DNA of 64,000 bases from JBOGOC01 sp050747525 (GTDB lineage: Bacteria; Acidobacteriota; Polarisedimenticolia; JACPZX01; DASXTC01), in assembly GCA_050747525.1 (NCBI GenBank), contig JBOGOC010000062.1, forward strand, positions 26,075 to 90,074. The letters run 5' to 3'. Positions within the stretch are counted from its first letter, which is position 1; each line of letters opens with the position of its first letter. The translations under genes and the position numbers were made by a program. Below, piece by piece: positions 40,594 through 49,301 of this stretch. Under the pieces are notes generated by a model. It was not told the origin of the DNA and did not search any database. It saw nothing but the letters and a program-made list of their open reading frames with translations.

Positions 40594-42504
40594 ATGCCGA
40601 TATCGAGGCCGCGCCTCATCTCCGCGCTCATCTCACTCTGGCTCCTGATCGTTCTCGTTTCCTATCACTTTCTCGTCGAGCCGTTTCCTGCCTTGCACGT
40701 CCTCTCTCTGCTGGGGCACGTGGCGCTGCTGGGCCTGGTGACCGCCTCCGCATGGGGGCTGGGCTCACTCGCGCTGAGGCCTCTCGGACTGGACGCCGGC
40801 CCCGCGCCGCGGATCCTGATCGTGATGGTGGAGACAGCCACGGGGCTGGGGACGCTGGCCCTGGGAGTCTTCGCGCTGGCCGCGGCGGGACTTCTCTACC
40901 GGCCCGCCGTGCTCGCGCTGGTGATCGCAGGTGTGGCGGCGCTGGGGATGCAGCGGGGACGGCGCCTGGCCGCGCCGAGCGGAGAGTCCGCCCCCTGGAG
41001 CCGGGTCGATCTGGCGCTGCTCGCGCTGCTGGCGCTCGCCGCCGTGCTGACCTTCACGGCGGCGGTCGCGCCTCCCGAGTTCTACGACGCACTGGTCTAC
41101 CACCTGGCGATCCCGGACCACTACATCCAGCATCACGGCATGGTCCCTATCGAGGGGAACTTCTACGCTCACTATCCCGCCAACATGGGGATGCTGTACG
41201 CCATGGGGCTGCTGCTGCGCGATGCCGCCTTCGCGCAGTCGCTGCACTGGCTCTGCGGCGTGCTGAGCGTCTTCACGCTCTACGCGATAGGGGTGCGGCA
41301 CGCCGCCCGCACCGAAGCGCTGCTGGCGTGCGTGCTGTTCGGCCTGATCCCCGGCGTGATGCTGGTGTCCACGGCCGCCATCTCCGATCTGACCATCACG
41401 CTGTTCGGCACCGTCTGCTTCGCGGCGGTGCTGGAATGGTGGGAGTCGGGGGACAGGCGGTGGCTGGTGCCGGCGGGCATCGCGGCCGGCCTGGCCATGG
41501 GGACCAAATACACGGCGGCCCTGGTGGTGTGTCTGCCCTGCGCGGCGGCGCTGGCCGCCTGCCGGGGCCGCTCATGGGCCGCCCGGGGAGCCGCCGTCGT
41601 GCTGGTAGGAGCCGTGGCGCTCGCGCTGCTGTCCCCCTGGCTCGTGCGCAACGCGATCTTCACCGGGAATCCGGTGGCTCCCTATCTCAGCTCGTCGACC
41701 GACACCCCGGACGTGCTCGACGAGATGCACCGCTACCTTCCTGACGCGGGGATGGCGGGACTGGCAAGGCACGTGATGACCGCGCCGTGGAACACTTCGA
41801 TGAGGAGTCTGGGCTACGCGGGCCAGCTCGGGCCGGTCTTCCTCATTCTGCTTCCGGCGCTCCCGTTTCTGGGACGTCTTCCTCGTGTCGCGGCGCCGGC
41901 GGCGCTGATGGCCGGCATCGGTTTCGTGGCCTGGGCGGCCGTCATGCCGGTGACGCGCTACGTGATGCCGGTCCTTCCGCTGGTGGCCCTCCTGGCGGCT
42001 CTGGCGGCGCGCCGGGTCCCGCGGCCGCTCGCCGCCGTGGCCGTGGGATGGCCCGTCCTCTACGGGCTCTATCTGTATTGCTTCCTCATCCTGACCATAG
42101 GCGCCTGGCGTCCGGTGACGGGGGCCGAGACGGCGCAGGACTATCTCTCGCGCCGCGTGACGTACTACCCCGCGGCTGCCTTCATGGACACGCTTCCGTC
42201 GGACGTCCGCGTGCTGTTCGTGGGGGAGGGGTGCGGGTTCTACGTGCCGCGTCCCTTCCGCGCCAGCACGCCGCTGGATCCACCCTTGCTGGACGGTTAT
42301 GCCGCTCGTGCGCCGCAGGGAGAAGCCGCGCTGCTCAGCCTGCTGCGCCACGAAGGGTTCACCCATCTGCTGGTGAGCGGGCCGGAGCTCCGCCGCAACA
42401 GGCGCGTGTCCGCGGATGACGTGATGCGCAGGTTCTTTCCGTCCGGCTCGCCGCGCCTGGTTTTCGAGCGCAACGACGTGCGGCTGTACGCGCTGCCGGG
42501 CTAA
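40594..42504 (+). CDS. polytopic membrane protein, GT39/ArnT-like glycosyltransferase family
   Basis: A protein of 636 residues with about 12 predicted transmembrane helices in the first 510 residues and a soluble C-terminal domain (about 520-636). The first periplasmic loop has the acidic signature of GT-C enzymes: PPEFYDALVYHLAIPDHYIQHHG, where Asp and His near residue 163 would lie at the active site. YPANMGMLYAMGLLL and GLAMGTKYTA are also typical. It probably transfers a sugar from a lipid-phosphate donor to a membrane or envelope acceptor. No other glycosylation gene is nearby. ATG 40594 is preferred over ATG 40588 because it lies 7 nt after the -10 box. Confidence 0.78.
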   Translation: MPISRPRLISALISLWLLIVLVSYHFLVEPFPALHVLSLLGHVALLGLVTASAWGLGSLALRPLGLDAGPAPRILIVMVETATGLGTLALGVFALAAAGLLYRPAVLALVIAGVAALGMQRGRRLAAPSGESAPWSRVDLALLALLALAAVLTFTAAVAPPEFYDALVYHLAIPDHYIQHHGMVPIEGNFYAHYPANMGMLYAMGLLLRDAAFAQSLHWLCGVLSVFTLYAIGVRHAARTEALLACVLFGLIPGVMLVSTAAISDLTITLFGTVCFAAVLEWWESGDRRWLVPAGIAAGLAMGTKYTAALVVCLPCAAALAACRGRSWAARGAAVVLVGAVALALLSPWLVRNAIFTGNPVAPYLSSSTDTPDVLDEMHRYLPDAGMAGLARHVMTAPWNTSMRSLGYAGQLGPVFLILLPALPFLGRLPRVAAPAALMAGIGFVAWAAVMPVTRYVMPVLPLVALLAALAARRVPRPLAAVAVGWPVLYGLYLYCFLILTIGAWRPVTGAETAQDYLSRRVTYYPAAAFMDTLPSDVRVLFVGEGCGFYVPRPFRASTPLDPPLLDGYAARAPQGEAALLSLLRHEGFTHLLVSGPELRRNRRVSADDVMRRFFPSGSPRLVFERNDVRLYALPG

Positions 42505-44204
42505 CGCGGGCCCTGCCCCTTCCATCCGGGGCCGCGCACCACGCGTCCCGGCGTCGCGCCGGTGTGCCGGCCGCCGTCGAGCACCTGCACTCCGTTGACG
42601 AACACGTGCTCGACCCCCGTGGCGTACTGGTGCGGCCGGTCGAACGTGGCGAGGTCCTGCACCGCCGCGGGATCGAAGACCACCAGGTCGGCGTAGTTCC
42701 CCGGCGCGATGCTGCCGCGCCGATCCAGCCTCAAGTTGGATGCCGGCTGCGAGGTGAGCCGCCGGATGGCCTCCTCCAGCGGAATGATCTTCTCCTCGCG
42801 CACGTAGCGTCCCAGCAGGCGGGCCACGTTGCCGTAGGCGCGCGGATGCGGGTTGGACTTGAGGAAGACCCCCTCGGGGGCCAGCGACTCGCCGTCCGAC
42901 CCGAACGACACCCAGGGCAGCGCGATCTCCTTCCGCACGTTGTCCTCCGACATCAGGAAGTACACCGTCTCCACGCGGCTGCCGTCCTCCACCACGAGGT
43001 CCATCGCCGTCTCCTCGGGCGTGGAGCCGCGGCGGCTCGCCGCCTCGTGAAGCGTCAGCCCCGTGAGCGGCTTGAGCGCCTCGGTCTTGAATCCCGCCAG
43101 CAGCACCCGCTCGGCGGAGCCTGCCGCCAGGAGCAGGTTCTCCCACGTGTCGGACGGGGTGGTCATCTCCTTCTTCAGCCGCCCGCGGATCGCAGGATCC
43201 TTGAGCCGCTCCACCCACGCCTCGAGGCCCCCTTCCTGCACCCACGGAGGCATGGCCGCGTCCAGCCCCGTGGCCCCTGCGGGATAGGTGTACATGTCCG
43301 CGGTGATGGCCAGCCCCTCCGCGCGGGCCGCCTCCACCGCGCGGATGACCGCGTCCAGCTTCCCCCAGTTGGCGGTGCCGGCCGCCTTGAGGTGGTAGAT
43401 CTCGGCTCGCGCCCCGGAGGCCCGCGCGATGTCGATCAGCTCGCGCACGGCCTCCTCGAGCCGGTTCCCTTCGCTGCGCATGTGCGAGATGTACATGCCG
43501 CCGTGCGCCGCGGCTTCCTTCGACAGCTCGATCAGCTCGTCGGTTCCCGCGAAGAAGGCGGGCGCGTAGATCAGCGAGGAGCCGACTCCCAGGGCGCCCT
43601 CCTCCATGGCGACGCGCACCAGCGCGCGCATCCGCGCCATCTCTTCCGTGGTGGGGGGCCGGTTCTCGTAGCCCAGCTCGTGGATCCGCACCGTGGTGGC
43701 CCCGATGAAAGAGGCGACGTTGGTGGCCACCCCGCGCCGCTGCAGGGTCTCGAGGTACTCCGACAGCGTCGTCCAGGAGACGTCGTAGCGGACGTCGCGC
43801 TGATGGGCCACCATGTCCTTCTTCATCTTGTCGGTGAGCGGCCCCATCGACTCTCCCTCGCCGAACACCTCCAGCGTGATCCCCTGGCGGATGTCGCTCT
43901 GCGAGCGGCCGTCCTCGATCAGTGACTCGGTGGCCCAGCTCAGCATGTTGATGAAGCCCGGGGCCAGCACGAGCCCCTGCGCATCGATCTCCCGCCGGCC
44001 GCGCCCGGCGACGGCCGGCTCCACCGCCTCGATCCGATCGCCGGTGACGGCCACGTCCCCGCGCCGTGGAGGCGACCCGGTCCCGTCGTGGATGACCGCG
44101 TTGCGGATGACGAGATCGTGCTCTCTGCCGGGAGCGCAGCCGGCCCCTGCCAGGCCGAGGAGCACGGCGGGGATGAAGGAGGCGCGCAGCAAGCGGGGGG
44201 TCAC
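42501..44204 (-). CDS. N-acyl-D-amino-acid deacylase-like amidohydrolase, lipoprotein, HxH motif lost
   Basis: A protein of 567 residues with a lipobox (LAGAGC, Cys23). The amidohydrolase fold resembles D-aminoacylases: VIRNAVIHDGTGSP, APGFI, AGATGLDAAMPPW, NLRLDRRGSIAPGNYADLVVFDP. However, the HxH that normally follows PGFID is replaced by NMLSWATES, and the Cys-containing loop by LEVFGEGES. Other candidate ligands remain (ISHMRSEG, IYHLKAAG). Many exported members of this family share this pattern, so it may define a distinct clade using one metal or none. The start is GTG 44204, 6 nt after a TAGAGT -10 box, so it is leaderless. The stop codon overlaps the convergent gene's end by 4 nt. Confidence 0.82.
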   Translation of the reverse strand: MTPRLLRASFIPAVLLGLAGAGCAPGREHDLVIRNAVIHDGTGSPPRRGDVAVTGDRIEAVEPAVAGRGRREIDAQGLVLAPGFINMLSWATESLIEDGRSQSDIRQGITLEVFGEGESMGPLTDKMKKDMVAHQRDVRYDVSWTTLSEYLETLQRRGVATNVASFIGATTVRIHELGYENRPPTTEEMARMRALVRVAMEEGALGVGSSLIYAPAFFAGTDELIELSKEAAAHGGMYISHMRSEGNRLEEAVRELIDIARASGARAEIYHLKAAGTANWGKLDAVIRAVEAARAEGLAITADMYTYPAGATGLDAAMPPWVQEGGLEAWVERLKDPAIRGRLKKEMTTPSDTWENLLLAAGSAERVLLAGFKTEALKPLTGLTLHEAASRRGSTPEETAMDLVVEDGSRVETVYFLMSEDNVRKEIALPWVSFGSDGESLAPEGVFLKSNPHPRAYGNVARLLGRYVREEKIIPLEEAIRRLTSQPASNLRLDRRGSIAPGNYADLVVFDPAAVQDLATFDRPHQYATGVEHVFVNGVQVLDGGRHTGATPGRVVRGPGWKGQGPR

Positions 44205-44210
44205 GCGCGG

Positions 44211-44240
44211 ACTCTACCGCAGTTCCTCGTCCCGCATCAA
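44211..44240 (-). promoter_or_regulatory. promoter of the deacylase-like gene (leaderless)
   Basis: Minus-strand TTGATG (44235-44240) and TAGAGT (44211-44216) are separated by 18 nt. The -10 ends 6 nt before GTG 44204. A plus-strand TGC-TATCGT (44243-44251) overlaps the region and serves the ferredoxin gene. Confidence 0.5.
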
Positions 44241-44242
44241 TC

Positions 44243-44251
44243 TGCTATCGT
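44243..44251 (+). promoter_or_regulatory. extended -10 promoter of the ferredoxin operon
   Basis: TGC-TATCGT ends 9 nt before ATG 44261, leaving almost no leader. Confidence 0.4.
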
Positions 44252-44260
44252 GAGTGTCCG

Positions 44261-44542
44261 ATGCCACGTGTCACGTTCCTTCCCGAAGGCATCACCGCCA
44301 CGGTGGACGAGGGGACCTCGATCCTCGAGGCGGCGCGTGCGCTGGGTCTGGAGATCCGCACGGACTGCGAGTTCGGATGGTGCGGCACGGATCCCTTCCG
44401 GGTCGTGTCTGGTCTGGAGAACCTCTCCGATCCGGAGGAGGACGAGCGCGAGAACATCCGGATGAACCACTTCCCCCCCGGAGTGCGCATGGCGTGCGTC
44501 TCGCGCGTCCTGGGGGACGTGGTGGTCGAGCGATTCAACTGA
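44261..44542 (+). CDS. [2Fe-2S] ferredoxin-like protein with Asp replacing one Cys ligand
   Basis: A protein of 93 residues with the plant/adrenodoxin-type ferredoxin fold: VTFLPEGITATVDEGTSILEAARALG, then the cluster loop DCEFGWCGTDPFRVVSG and the distal RMACVSRVLGDVVV. The canonical CX4CX2C...C set becomes Cys36, Cys41, Asp44, Cys79. The third Cys is Asp, embedded in an otherwise intact loop. Asp can ligate iron, so a shifted-potential or labile cluster is possible, or the cluster may be lost. A cytoplasmic electron carrier, partner unknown. It heads a run with a small hypothetical protein and an ABC exporter (19 nt, then 8 nt gaps). Confidence 0.8.
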   Translation: MPRVTFLPEGITATVDEGTSILEAARALGLEIRTDCEFGWCGTDPFRVVSGLENLSDPEEDERENIRMNHFPPGVRMACVSRVLGDVVVERFN

Positions 44543-44561
44543 CACCAGGGAGACGACGCCC

Positions 44562-44804
44562 ATGACGCCCGAGCTGGCCTCGTACCTCGAAGGGAAGCTC
44601 GCCTCGGGAGACCCCGTCACCATCGAGATCCGCAACGAGTCGTTCACCGGACGGGTCTTCAGGCTCATGCTGCAGGAAGGGTGGATCGCCCTGGAGCACG
44701 AAGACGGCAGGCGCTGCGCTTTCTTCGTGACCGAGGGCGGCGTGATCCGTGACGGCTCGACTCAGCTGACGCTCGGCGGCGCACCGTCCGGCCACGCGAC
44801 GTAG
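44562..44804 (+). CDS. small hypothetical protein (beta-rich)
   Basis: A protein of 80 residues with no family recognised. The middle reads as a five-stranded small barrel (PVTIEIRNESFTGRVFRLM, WIALEHEDGRRCAFFVTEGG), reminiscent of LSm-like or SH3-like barrels, but no diagnostic motif is present. GGGAG lies about 12 nt upstream of ATG. The tight position between the ferredoxin and ABC genes and its coding-like composition support a real gene. Confidence 0.6.
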   Translation: MTPELASYLEGKLASGDPVTIEIRNESFTGRVFRLMLQEGWIALEHEDGRRCAFFVTEGGVIRDGSTQLTLGGAPSGHAT

Positions 44805-44812
44805 CCACCGGC

Positions 44813-45547
44813 ATGCTGGAGGTCGACGGGCTCTCCCGATCCTACGGCCGGCTCGAGGCGGTCTCCGACCTGACCTTCGTCGCGCCCGGGGGAGAGATTA
44901 TGGGGCTGGTTGGCCCCAACGGCGCGGGCAAGACCACCACGCTGCGCTGCCTGTCGGGCATCCTTCTTCCGACCAGTGGGCGCGTCCGCATCTGCGGCCA
45001 CGACCTGCGCGATCAGCCGCTCGAGGCCAGGCGGCGCCTGGCCTTCGTGGCCGACGAGCCTCGGCTGTTCGACTACCTGACCGTCCAGGAGCACCTGACC
45101 TTCTCGGCCCGCCTGCATGGCGTGAAGGATGCCGAGTCGAAGGCCGCGACGCTGCTGGGCGAGCTGGAGCTGACGGGGCGTGAGCGCTCGCTTCCCGGCG
45201 AGCTCTCGCGCGGCATGAAGCAGAAGCTGGCGATCGCCTGCGGGCTGCTGCACGACCCGTCGGTCCTGCTGCTGGACGAGCCGCTCACCGGCCTCGATCC
45301 GGTGGGCATCCGGCGCATGAAGGACTCCATCGCGCGCCGGGCCGCCGCGGGCGCCTGCATCGTGGTCAGCTCGCACCTGCTTCACCTGGTGGAAGAGCTG
45401 TGCCACAGGATCCTCATCCTCAAGGCGGGGCGCCTGATGGCCCACGGCACGCTCGAGGAGATCAAGGCGGCCGCTCCGCGGCTCGAGGCCGACGCCAGCC
45501 TGGAGGCCATCTTCCTGCACATGACGGCCGACGGCCCGCGTCCTTGA
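44813..45547 (+). CDS. ABC transporter ATP-binding protein
   Basis: A protein of 244 residues with a complete nucleotide-binding domain: Walker A GPNGAGKTTT (37-46), Q-loop region, signature LSRGMKQKLAI, Walker B VLLLDEPLTGLD, and the H-loop His in VVSSHLLH. The sequence is of the ABC-2/exporter (CcmA-like) class. It powers the membrane protein encoded next, whose TTG start overlaps its TGA stop. The substrate is unknown. Confidence 0.93.
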   Translation: MLEVDGLSRSYGRLEAVSDLTFVAPGGEIMGLVGPNGAGKTTTLRCLSGILLPTSGRVRICGHDLRDQPLEARRRLAFVADEPRLFDYLTVQEHLTFSARLHGVKDAESKAATLLGELELTGRERSLPGELSRGMKQKLAIACGLLHDPSVLLLDEPLTGLDPVGIRRMKDSIARRAAAGACIVVSSHLLHLVEELCHRILILKAGRLMAHGTLEEIKAAAPRLEADASLEAIFLHMTADGPRP

Positions 45548-47307
45548 GCCCGGCCGCCTCGCCGCTCCTCTATCTGGCCGTCCGATCGGCGCGCAACCGC
45601 GCTGTGGCGCGCCTGAGGCGGCTGGCCAGGCCGCGCTACCTGCTGTTCGCGCTGGTGGGCGGCCTCTACTTCTATTTCGTCGCCGTGCGTCACTGGATCA
45701 CCGGGATGTCCATGCTCTCGCGCGGCGAGTGGGGGAGGGTGCCCGCCGACCTGGTCGAAGGGATGGTGGGGGGCCTGTTGATCCTGGCGGCGGCGGTCCC
45801 GTGGATCCTGCCCGCCCCCGCGTCTCCGCTCCCTTTCACCGAGCCGGAGATCCACCATCTGTTCCCCGCTCCGCTTCCGCGCCGGCGTCTGCTTCAATGG
45901 AAGATGGTGTCGTCGGTGCCGGGCGCGCTCCTCGGCGCGCTCATCTTCTCGCTGGGGGCGGGCCCGGCCCTGGCGCACGGTGGATGGCTGATCTTCTTCT
46001 GCGGAGCGTGCGTGATGTTCGCGGCCGGGCGGCTCTACGTGATGGGGGCCAGGCTGGCACGTCACCGGCTGCAGCGCGCGGGAGTGCCCTGGATTGCGAG
46101 GGCGGTGCCGGCGGCCGTCGTCACGCTGGGCGCCCTGGCGCTGGCCCTGCGCGCCTCCGTGCAGCTGGCCGCGGGCGCCCCGTCGGGGCCCTGGGAAGAC
46201 GCCGGGCTCCCGGAGGGAGCGGGCGTGCTGATCGGCCGGGCGCGCGACGTGGTCGCGCAATGGCCGATGCAGCTGGTGACCTTCCCGGGCCGGTGGCTGA
46301 TGCGCCCCGCGGTGGCCGAGGGCTGGGGCGCATTCCTGATGGCGCTGCCGGCGGCCCTGGCCGTCCTGGCCGCCCAGGCCGCATGGGTGATGCGCAGCCG
46401 CGCCGACCTCGAGGACGGCGCCCTGGAAGCGAGCGGCGAGATGCAGAGCGCGCGGCGGATGCGGGCGGGACGTGCGGGCCCCGGGCGCGTGAGGCTCACC
46501 CCTGCTCCTTTCGTGCTGCGGCCCGGCGCGGCTCCCGTGACCGCCCTGGTCTGGAAGGCCCTCATCCGGATGAGGCGCCTCACCGGCGGGCTGTATGCCT
46601 TGTCGATCGTCACCGCGGCGGCCATGGCTCCCGGAGCGGTGCTCATGGTCTCCGGGCATCCGGCGCGCGCCGGGCTGATCACGGGGATCGCGTGTGCCGC
46701 CCTGTTCCTCCTGATGATGCTCATCGGGCCGGGTGTGTTCAGGACCGACTTCGCCGGCGAGCTTCGTCACATCGAGCTGCTGCGCGGCTACCCGCTGCCG
46801 GGCCGCACGATGATCGCCGGGATGCTCCTGGCTCCGGTGGCGGTGCTCACGCTCTTTCAGTGGGGACTCCTGGCGGCGGCGATCGTGCTGGTCGGAGGGC
46901 AGGCGATGACGTTGGGGGTCCCGTTGACGGCCGGGCTCGCGGCTGCCCTGGTGGCCGGGCCGGTGAACCTGGTGTCGGCCCTCGTGCAGAACGCCCTCGT
47001 GCTTCTCTTCCCGGCATGGATGGCTCCCGGTCAGAGCAGGCCCTCGGGGATCGAAGCCATGGGCTTCAACATCGTGAGCGCTCTGGCCCGGCTGCTGATC
47101 CTGTGGCTCTGCCTTCTTCCCGCGGGATTGCTTTTCGGGGGAGTCTGGGCCGCCGCGGCGGTGGCGGGGCATTCCGCCGTCGGGCTGGCCCTCGCCGGGC
47201 TCGCGGCAGCCGTGGCCATCACGGTGGAAGCGGCCTTCGGCGTGGCCATGCTGGGAAGCTGGGTGGATCGATCCGACGTCGCCGCGGAGCTGGCCTCGCC
47301 ATCCTGA
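45544..47307 (+). CDS. ABC exporter membrane subunit (putative ABC exporter family)
   Basis: A protein of 587 residues with about 12 hydrophobic segments and a basic N-terminal segment (RSARNRAVARLRRLARPRYL). An EPEIHHLFPAPLPRRRLLQWK motif, typical of putative ABC exporters of this size, lies between helices near residue 101. It forms the membrane channel for the upstream ATPase. The start is TTG 45544, overlapping the stop of the ATPase gene (TTGA), which indicates translational coupling. The frame also runs open upstream inside that gene, but this is antisense-free shadow sequence. Confidence 0.8.
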   Translation: MSPAASPLLYLAVRSARNRAVARLRRLARPRYLLFALVGGLYFYFVAVRHWITGMSMLSRGEWGRVPADLVEGMVGGLLILAAAVPWILPAPASPLPFTEPEIHHLFPAPLPRRRLLQWKMVSSVPGALLGALIFSLGAGPALAHGGWLIFFCGACVMFAAGRLYVMGARLARHRLQRAGVPWIARAVPAAVVTLGALALALRASVQLAAGAPSGPWEDAGLPEGAGVLIGRARDVVAQWPMQLVTFPGRWLMRPAVAEGWGAFLMALPAALAVLAAQAAWVMRSRADLEDGALEASGEMQSARRMRAGRAGPGRVRLTPAPFVLRPGAAPVTALVWKALIRMRRLTGGLYALSIVTAAAMAPGAVLMVSGHPARAGLITGIACAALFLLMMLIGPGVFRTDFAGELRHIELLRGYPLPGRTMIAGMLLAPVAVLTLFQWGLLAAAIVLVGGQAMTLGVPLTAGLAAALVAGPVNLVSALVQNALVLLFPAWMAPGQSRPSGIEAMGFNIVSALARLLILWLCLLPAGLLFGGVWAAAAVAGHSAVGLALAGLAAAVAITVEAAFGVAMLGSWVDRSDVAAELASPS

Positions 47308-47318
47308 GGGCCGCGCAT

Positions 47319-47324
47319 TATCAT
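47319..47324 (+). promoter_or_regulatory. -10 box of a leaderless promoter (MFS gene)
   Basis: TATCAT ends 8 nt before GTG 47333. No ribosome site or convincing -35 box is visible. Confidence 0.4.
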
Positions 47325-47332
47325 CCACTCTC

Positions 47333-48922
47333 GTGGCCGATGTGAGCGCTCCCCCCATCAAGAAGAAGCCTTCCACGCTGTCCGCCCTCGCGGCGGCGAT
47401 GACGTCGTGGCGGACCGCCTCGGTGGCGCTGCTGTCGTTCTCCTCGGGCATGCCGCTGGGGTTGGTGTGGATCGCCATCCCCGACTGGATGCGGAGCGCG
47501 GGCGTGGACATCAGGGCGGTGGGACTGATCACGCTCGCGCAGGCCCCCTGGTCGTTCAAGGTCCTGTGGTCGCCGCTGATGGACCGGTACGCTCCGCCAT
47601 GGCTGGGGCGCCGCCGCGGCTGGATCGCCCTCGCTCAGGTGGCGCTCATGGCCCTGATGCTGTGTCTGGCCGGCGTCGGAGACCATCCGGACGCGCCGTG
47701 GGTGGTGGGCGCGATCGCGCTGGCCATCGCGTTCGCCTCGGCCACGCACGACATCGCCTACGACGCCTACACGGTGGACGTGCTGCGCCCCGACGAGCAG
47801 GGGGTCGCGGTGGCGGCGCGCGTCGGCCTGTACAGGCTGGCCATGTACCTGGCGGGCGGGGTGAGCATCACGCTGGCGGGGATGTACTCCTGGCCGCTGG
47901 TGTGCGTCATCCTGGCGCTGCTCTACGTCCCCACGCTCCTGGTGGCCATCAAGGCTCCCGAGCCTCCCGATGCGCCGCTCAAGCCCCGGACCATGACGGA
48001 GGCGTTGTGGCACCCCTTCCTGGGTTTCCTTTCACGCCACCGGGCGCTCGAGATCCTGGCCTTCGTGTTCTTCTACAAGCTCTCGGACAACCTGGCCTTC
48101 GCTCTGCTCAGGCCGTTTCTCGTGGACATGGGGTACGACGCCGTGGATCGCGGGGCCAACCTCGCCGCCGTGAGCATGGTGTGCATGATCGCCGGCACGT
48201 TCATCGGAGGCATGGCCACCGCGGCCATCGGTCTGGGTCATTCGCTGTGGCTGTTCGGCGCAATTCAGGTCTTCGCCAACCTGGGCTACGTGCTGGTGGC
48301 GCGATCTCCGGTGGACCCGCTGCTCATGCTGACGGCCGGGGGCTTCGACAACTTCGCCAGCGGCATGGGCTCGGGGGCTTTCGGGGTGCTGCTGCTGCGG
48401 CTCACGCAGAGGCGGTTCTCGGCCACGCAGTACGCGCTCTTCTCCAGCCTGTTCGGCCTGCCGCGCATCGTGTCGGGGCCCATCAGCGGCTTCGCCGTGG
48501 ACGCCATCGGATGGGAGGCCTTCTTCTGGAGCACAGTGCTCATGGGGGTGCCCGGCATGATCCTGCTGCAGCGCTTCGCGCCGCTGGGGAGCCGCGAGCC
48601 GGTCTTCACCGTGGAGACCGCTTCACGCGCAGAGCCGGTCTCGCGGGCCGGCCTGGTGGCGCGCGGCCTGGCCGGAGCGGCGACGGGGGGCGTTCTGGTC
48701 GCCGTGAGCATGGCCACTCTCTCGGCGCTGAAGGACGCGCGAGGCGGCGGCGCCTTCACCCTGTGGCCGCATCTTGTGTCGTTGATCGCGCCAGCGGACA
48801 TCGCGGACTGGATGAGCACTCTGGGTGTGCTGGTGATAACGCTCGTGTGCGGGCTGATGACCGCGGCCGTGTTCGCCGCGCGCTCCAACCCCGACGCGAA
48901 GGAGCATGCCCTGGCCGACTGA
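47333..48922 (+). CDS. MFS transporter, AmpG-like (muropeptide permease family)
   Basis: A protein of 529 residues with 12 to 14 transmembrane helices. AmpG-like landmarks are SSGMPLGLVWIAIPDWMRSAGVDIRAVGLI near the first helices, PWSFKVLWSPLMDRY and a GRRRGWI loop (MFS motif A), SATHDIAYDAYTVDVL, and FFYKLSDNLAFALLRPFLV. AmpG-type proteins import anhydromuropeptides for cell-wall recycling; other substrates (siderophores, acetyl-CoA) occur in related clades. It starts with GTG 47333, leaderless. It ends with an extra hydrophobic pair of helices (about 440-520). Confidence 0.85.
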   Translation: MADVSAPPIKKKPSTLSALAAAMTSWRTASVALLSFSSGMPLGLVWIAIPDWMRSAGVDIRAVGLITLAQAPWSFKVLWSPLMDRYAPPWLGRRRGWIALAQVALMALMLCLAGVGDHPDAPWVVGAIALAIAFASATHDIAYDAYTVDVLRPDEQGVAVAARVGLYRLAMYLAGGVSITLAGMYSWPLVCVILALLYVPTLLVAIKAPEPPDAPLKPRTMTEALWHPFLGFLSRHRALEILAFVFFYKLSDNLAFALLRPFLVDMGYDAVDRGANLAAVSMVCMIAGTFIGGMATAAIGLGHSLWLFGAIQVFANLGYVLVARSPVDPLLMLTAGGFDNFASGMGSGAFGVLLLRLTQRRFSATQYALFSSLFGLPRIVSGPISGFAVDAIGWEAFFWSTVLMGVPGMILLQRFAPLGSREPVFTVETASRAEPVSRAGLVARGLAGAATGGVLVAVSMATLSALKDARGGGAFTLWPHLVSLIAPADIADWMSTLGVLVITLVCGLMTAAVFAARSNPDAKEHALAD

Positions 48923-48926
48923 CGGC

Positions 48927-49244
48927 TCAGCCGCGGCGCTGGCCGACCAGGTACTCGCAGCCGTCGGGGCCCGCCTTCGCCTCGTGCTGGGAGCCGCGCG
49001 GCAGCATCAGACGATCGCCGGGGCCCAGATCGAAGAGCTTCTCCCCCACGCGGAACTGCATGGAGCCGCGCAGGATCCAGATGCTCTCGTCGTGTTCGTG
49101 AGCGTGCGCGCCGTAGAGCTTGCCGGGCTCGTCGACCCACGCGAACGGGTCGAACCCGTCTTCCAGGAGCAGTTCTTCAAGCCGGCTCCGGACCGGCTCC
49201 CCGTCATCGTTCCACGGAACCTTCGCCAGGGTGATCCGACGCAT
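48927..49244 (-). CDS. cupin-domain protein
   Basis: A single-domain cupin of 105 residues. Motif 1 is GAHAHEHDESIWILRG (metal-binding His pair and Glu) and motif 2 is LGPGDRLMLPRGSQHEA (final His). It binds a divalent metal. Such short cupins are sensors or small enzymes (for example dioxygenase-like or isomerase-like), and no function can be given. GGAGG (about 49257) lies 8 nt upstream of ATG, and a TAGATT -10 box lies at 49276-49281. Convergent with the MFS gene. Confidence 0.85.
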   Translation of the reverse strand: MRRITLAKVPWNDDGEPVRSRLEELLLEDGFDPFAWVDEPGKLYGAHAHEHDESIWILRGSMQFRVGEKLFDLGPGDRLMLPRGSQHEAKAGPDGCEYLVGQRRG

Positions 49245-49275
49245 GGTGGATGTCCTCCGTGTCGTGAGAGGAGCA

Positions 49276-49281
49276 AATCTA
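49276..49281 (-). promoter_or_regulatory. -10 box for the cupin gene
   Basis: Minus-strand TAGATT lies 31 nt before ATG 49244, with a GGAGG ribosome site between them; a conventional leadered promoter. Confidence 0.35.
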
Positions 49282-49301
49282 AAGGAGTTGGGGCGCCCGG
49301 G

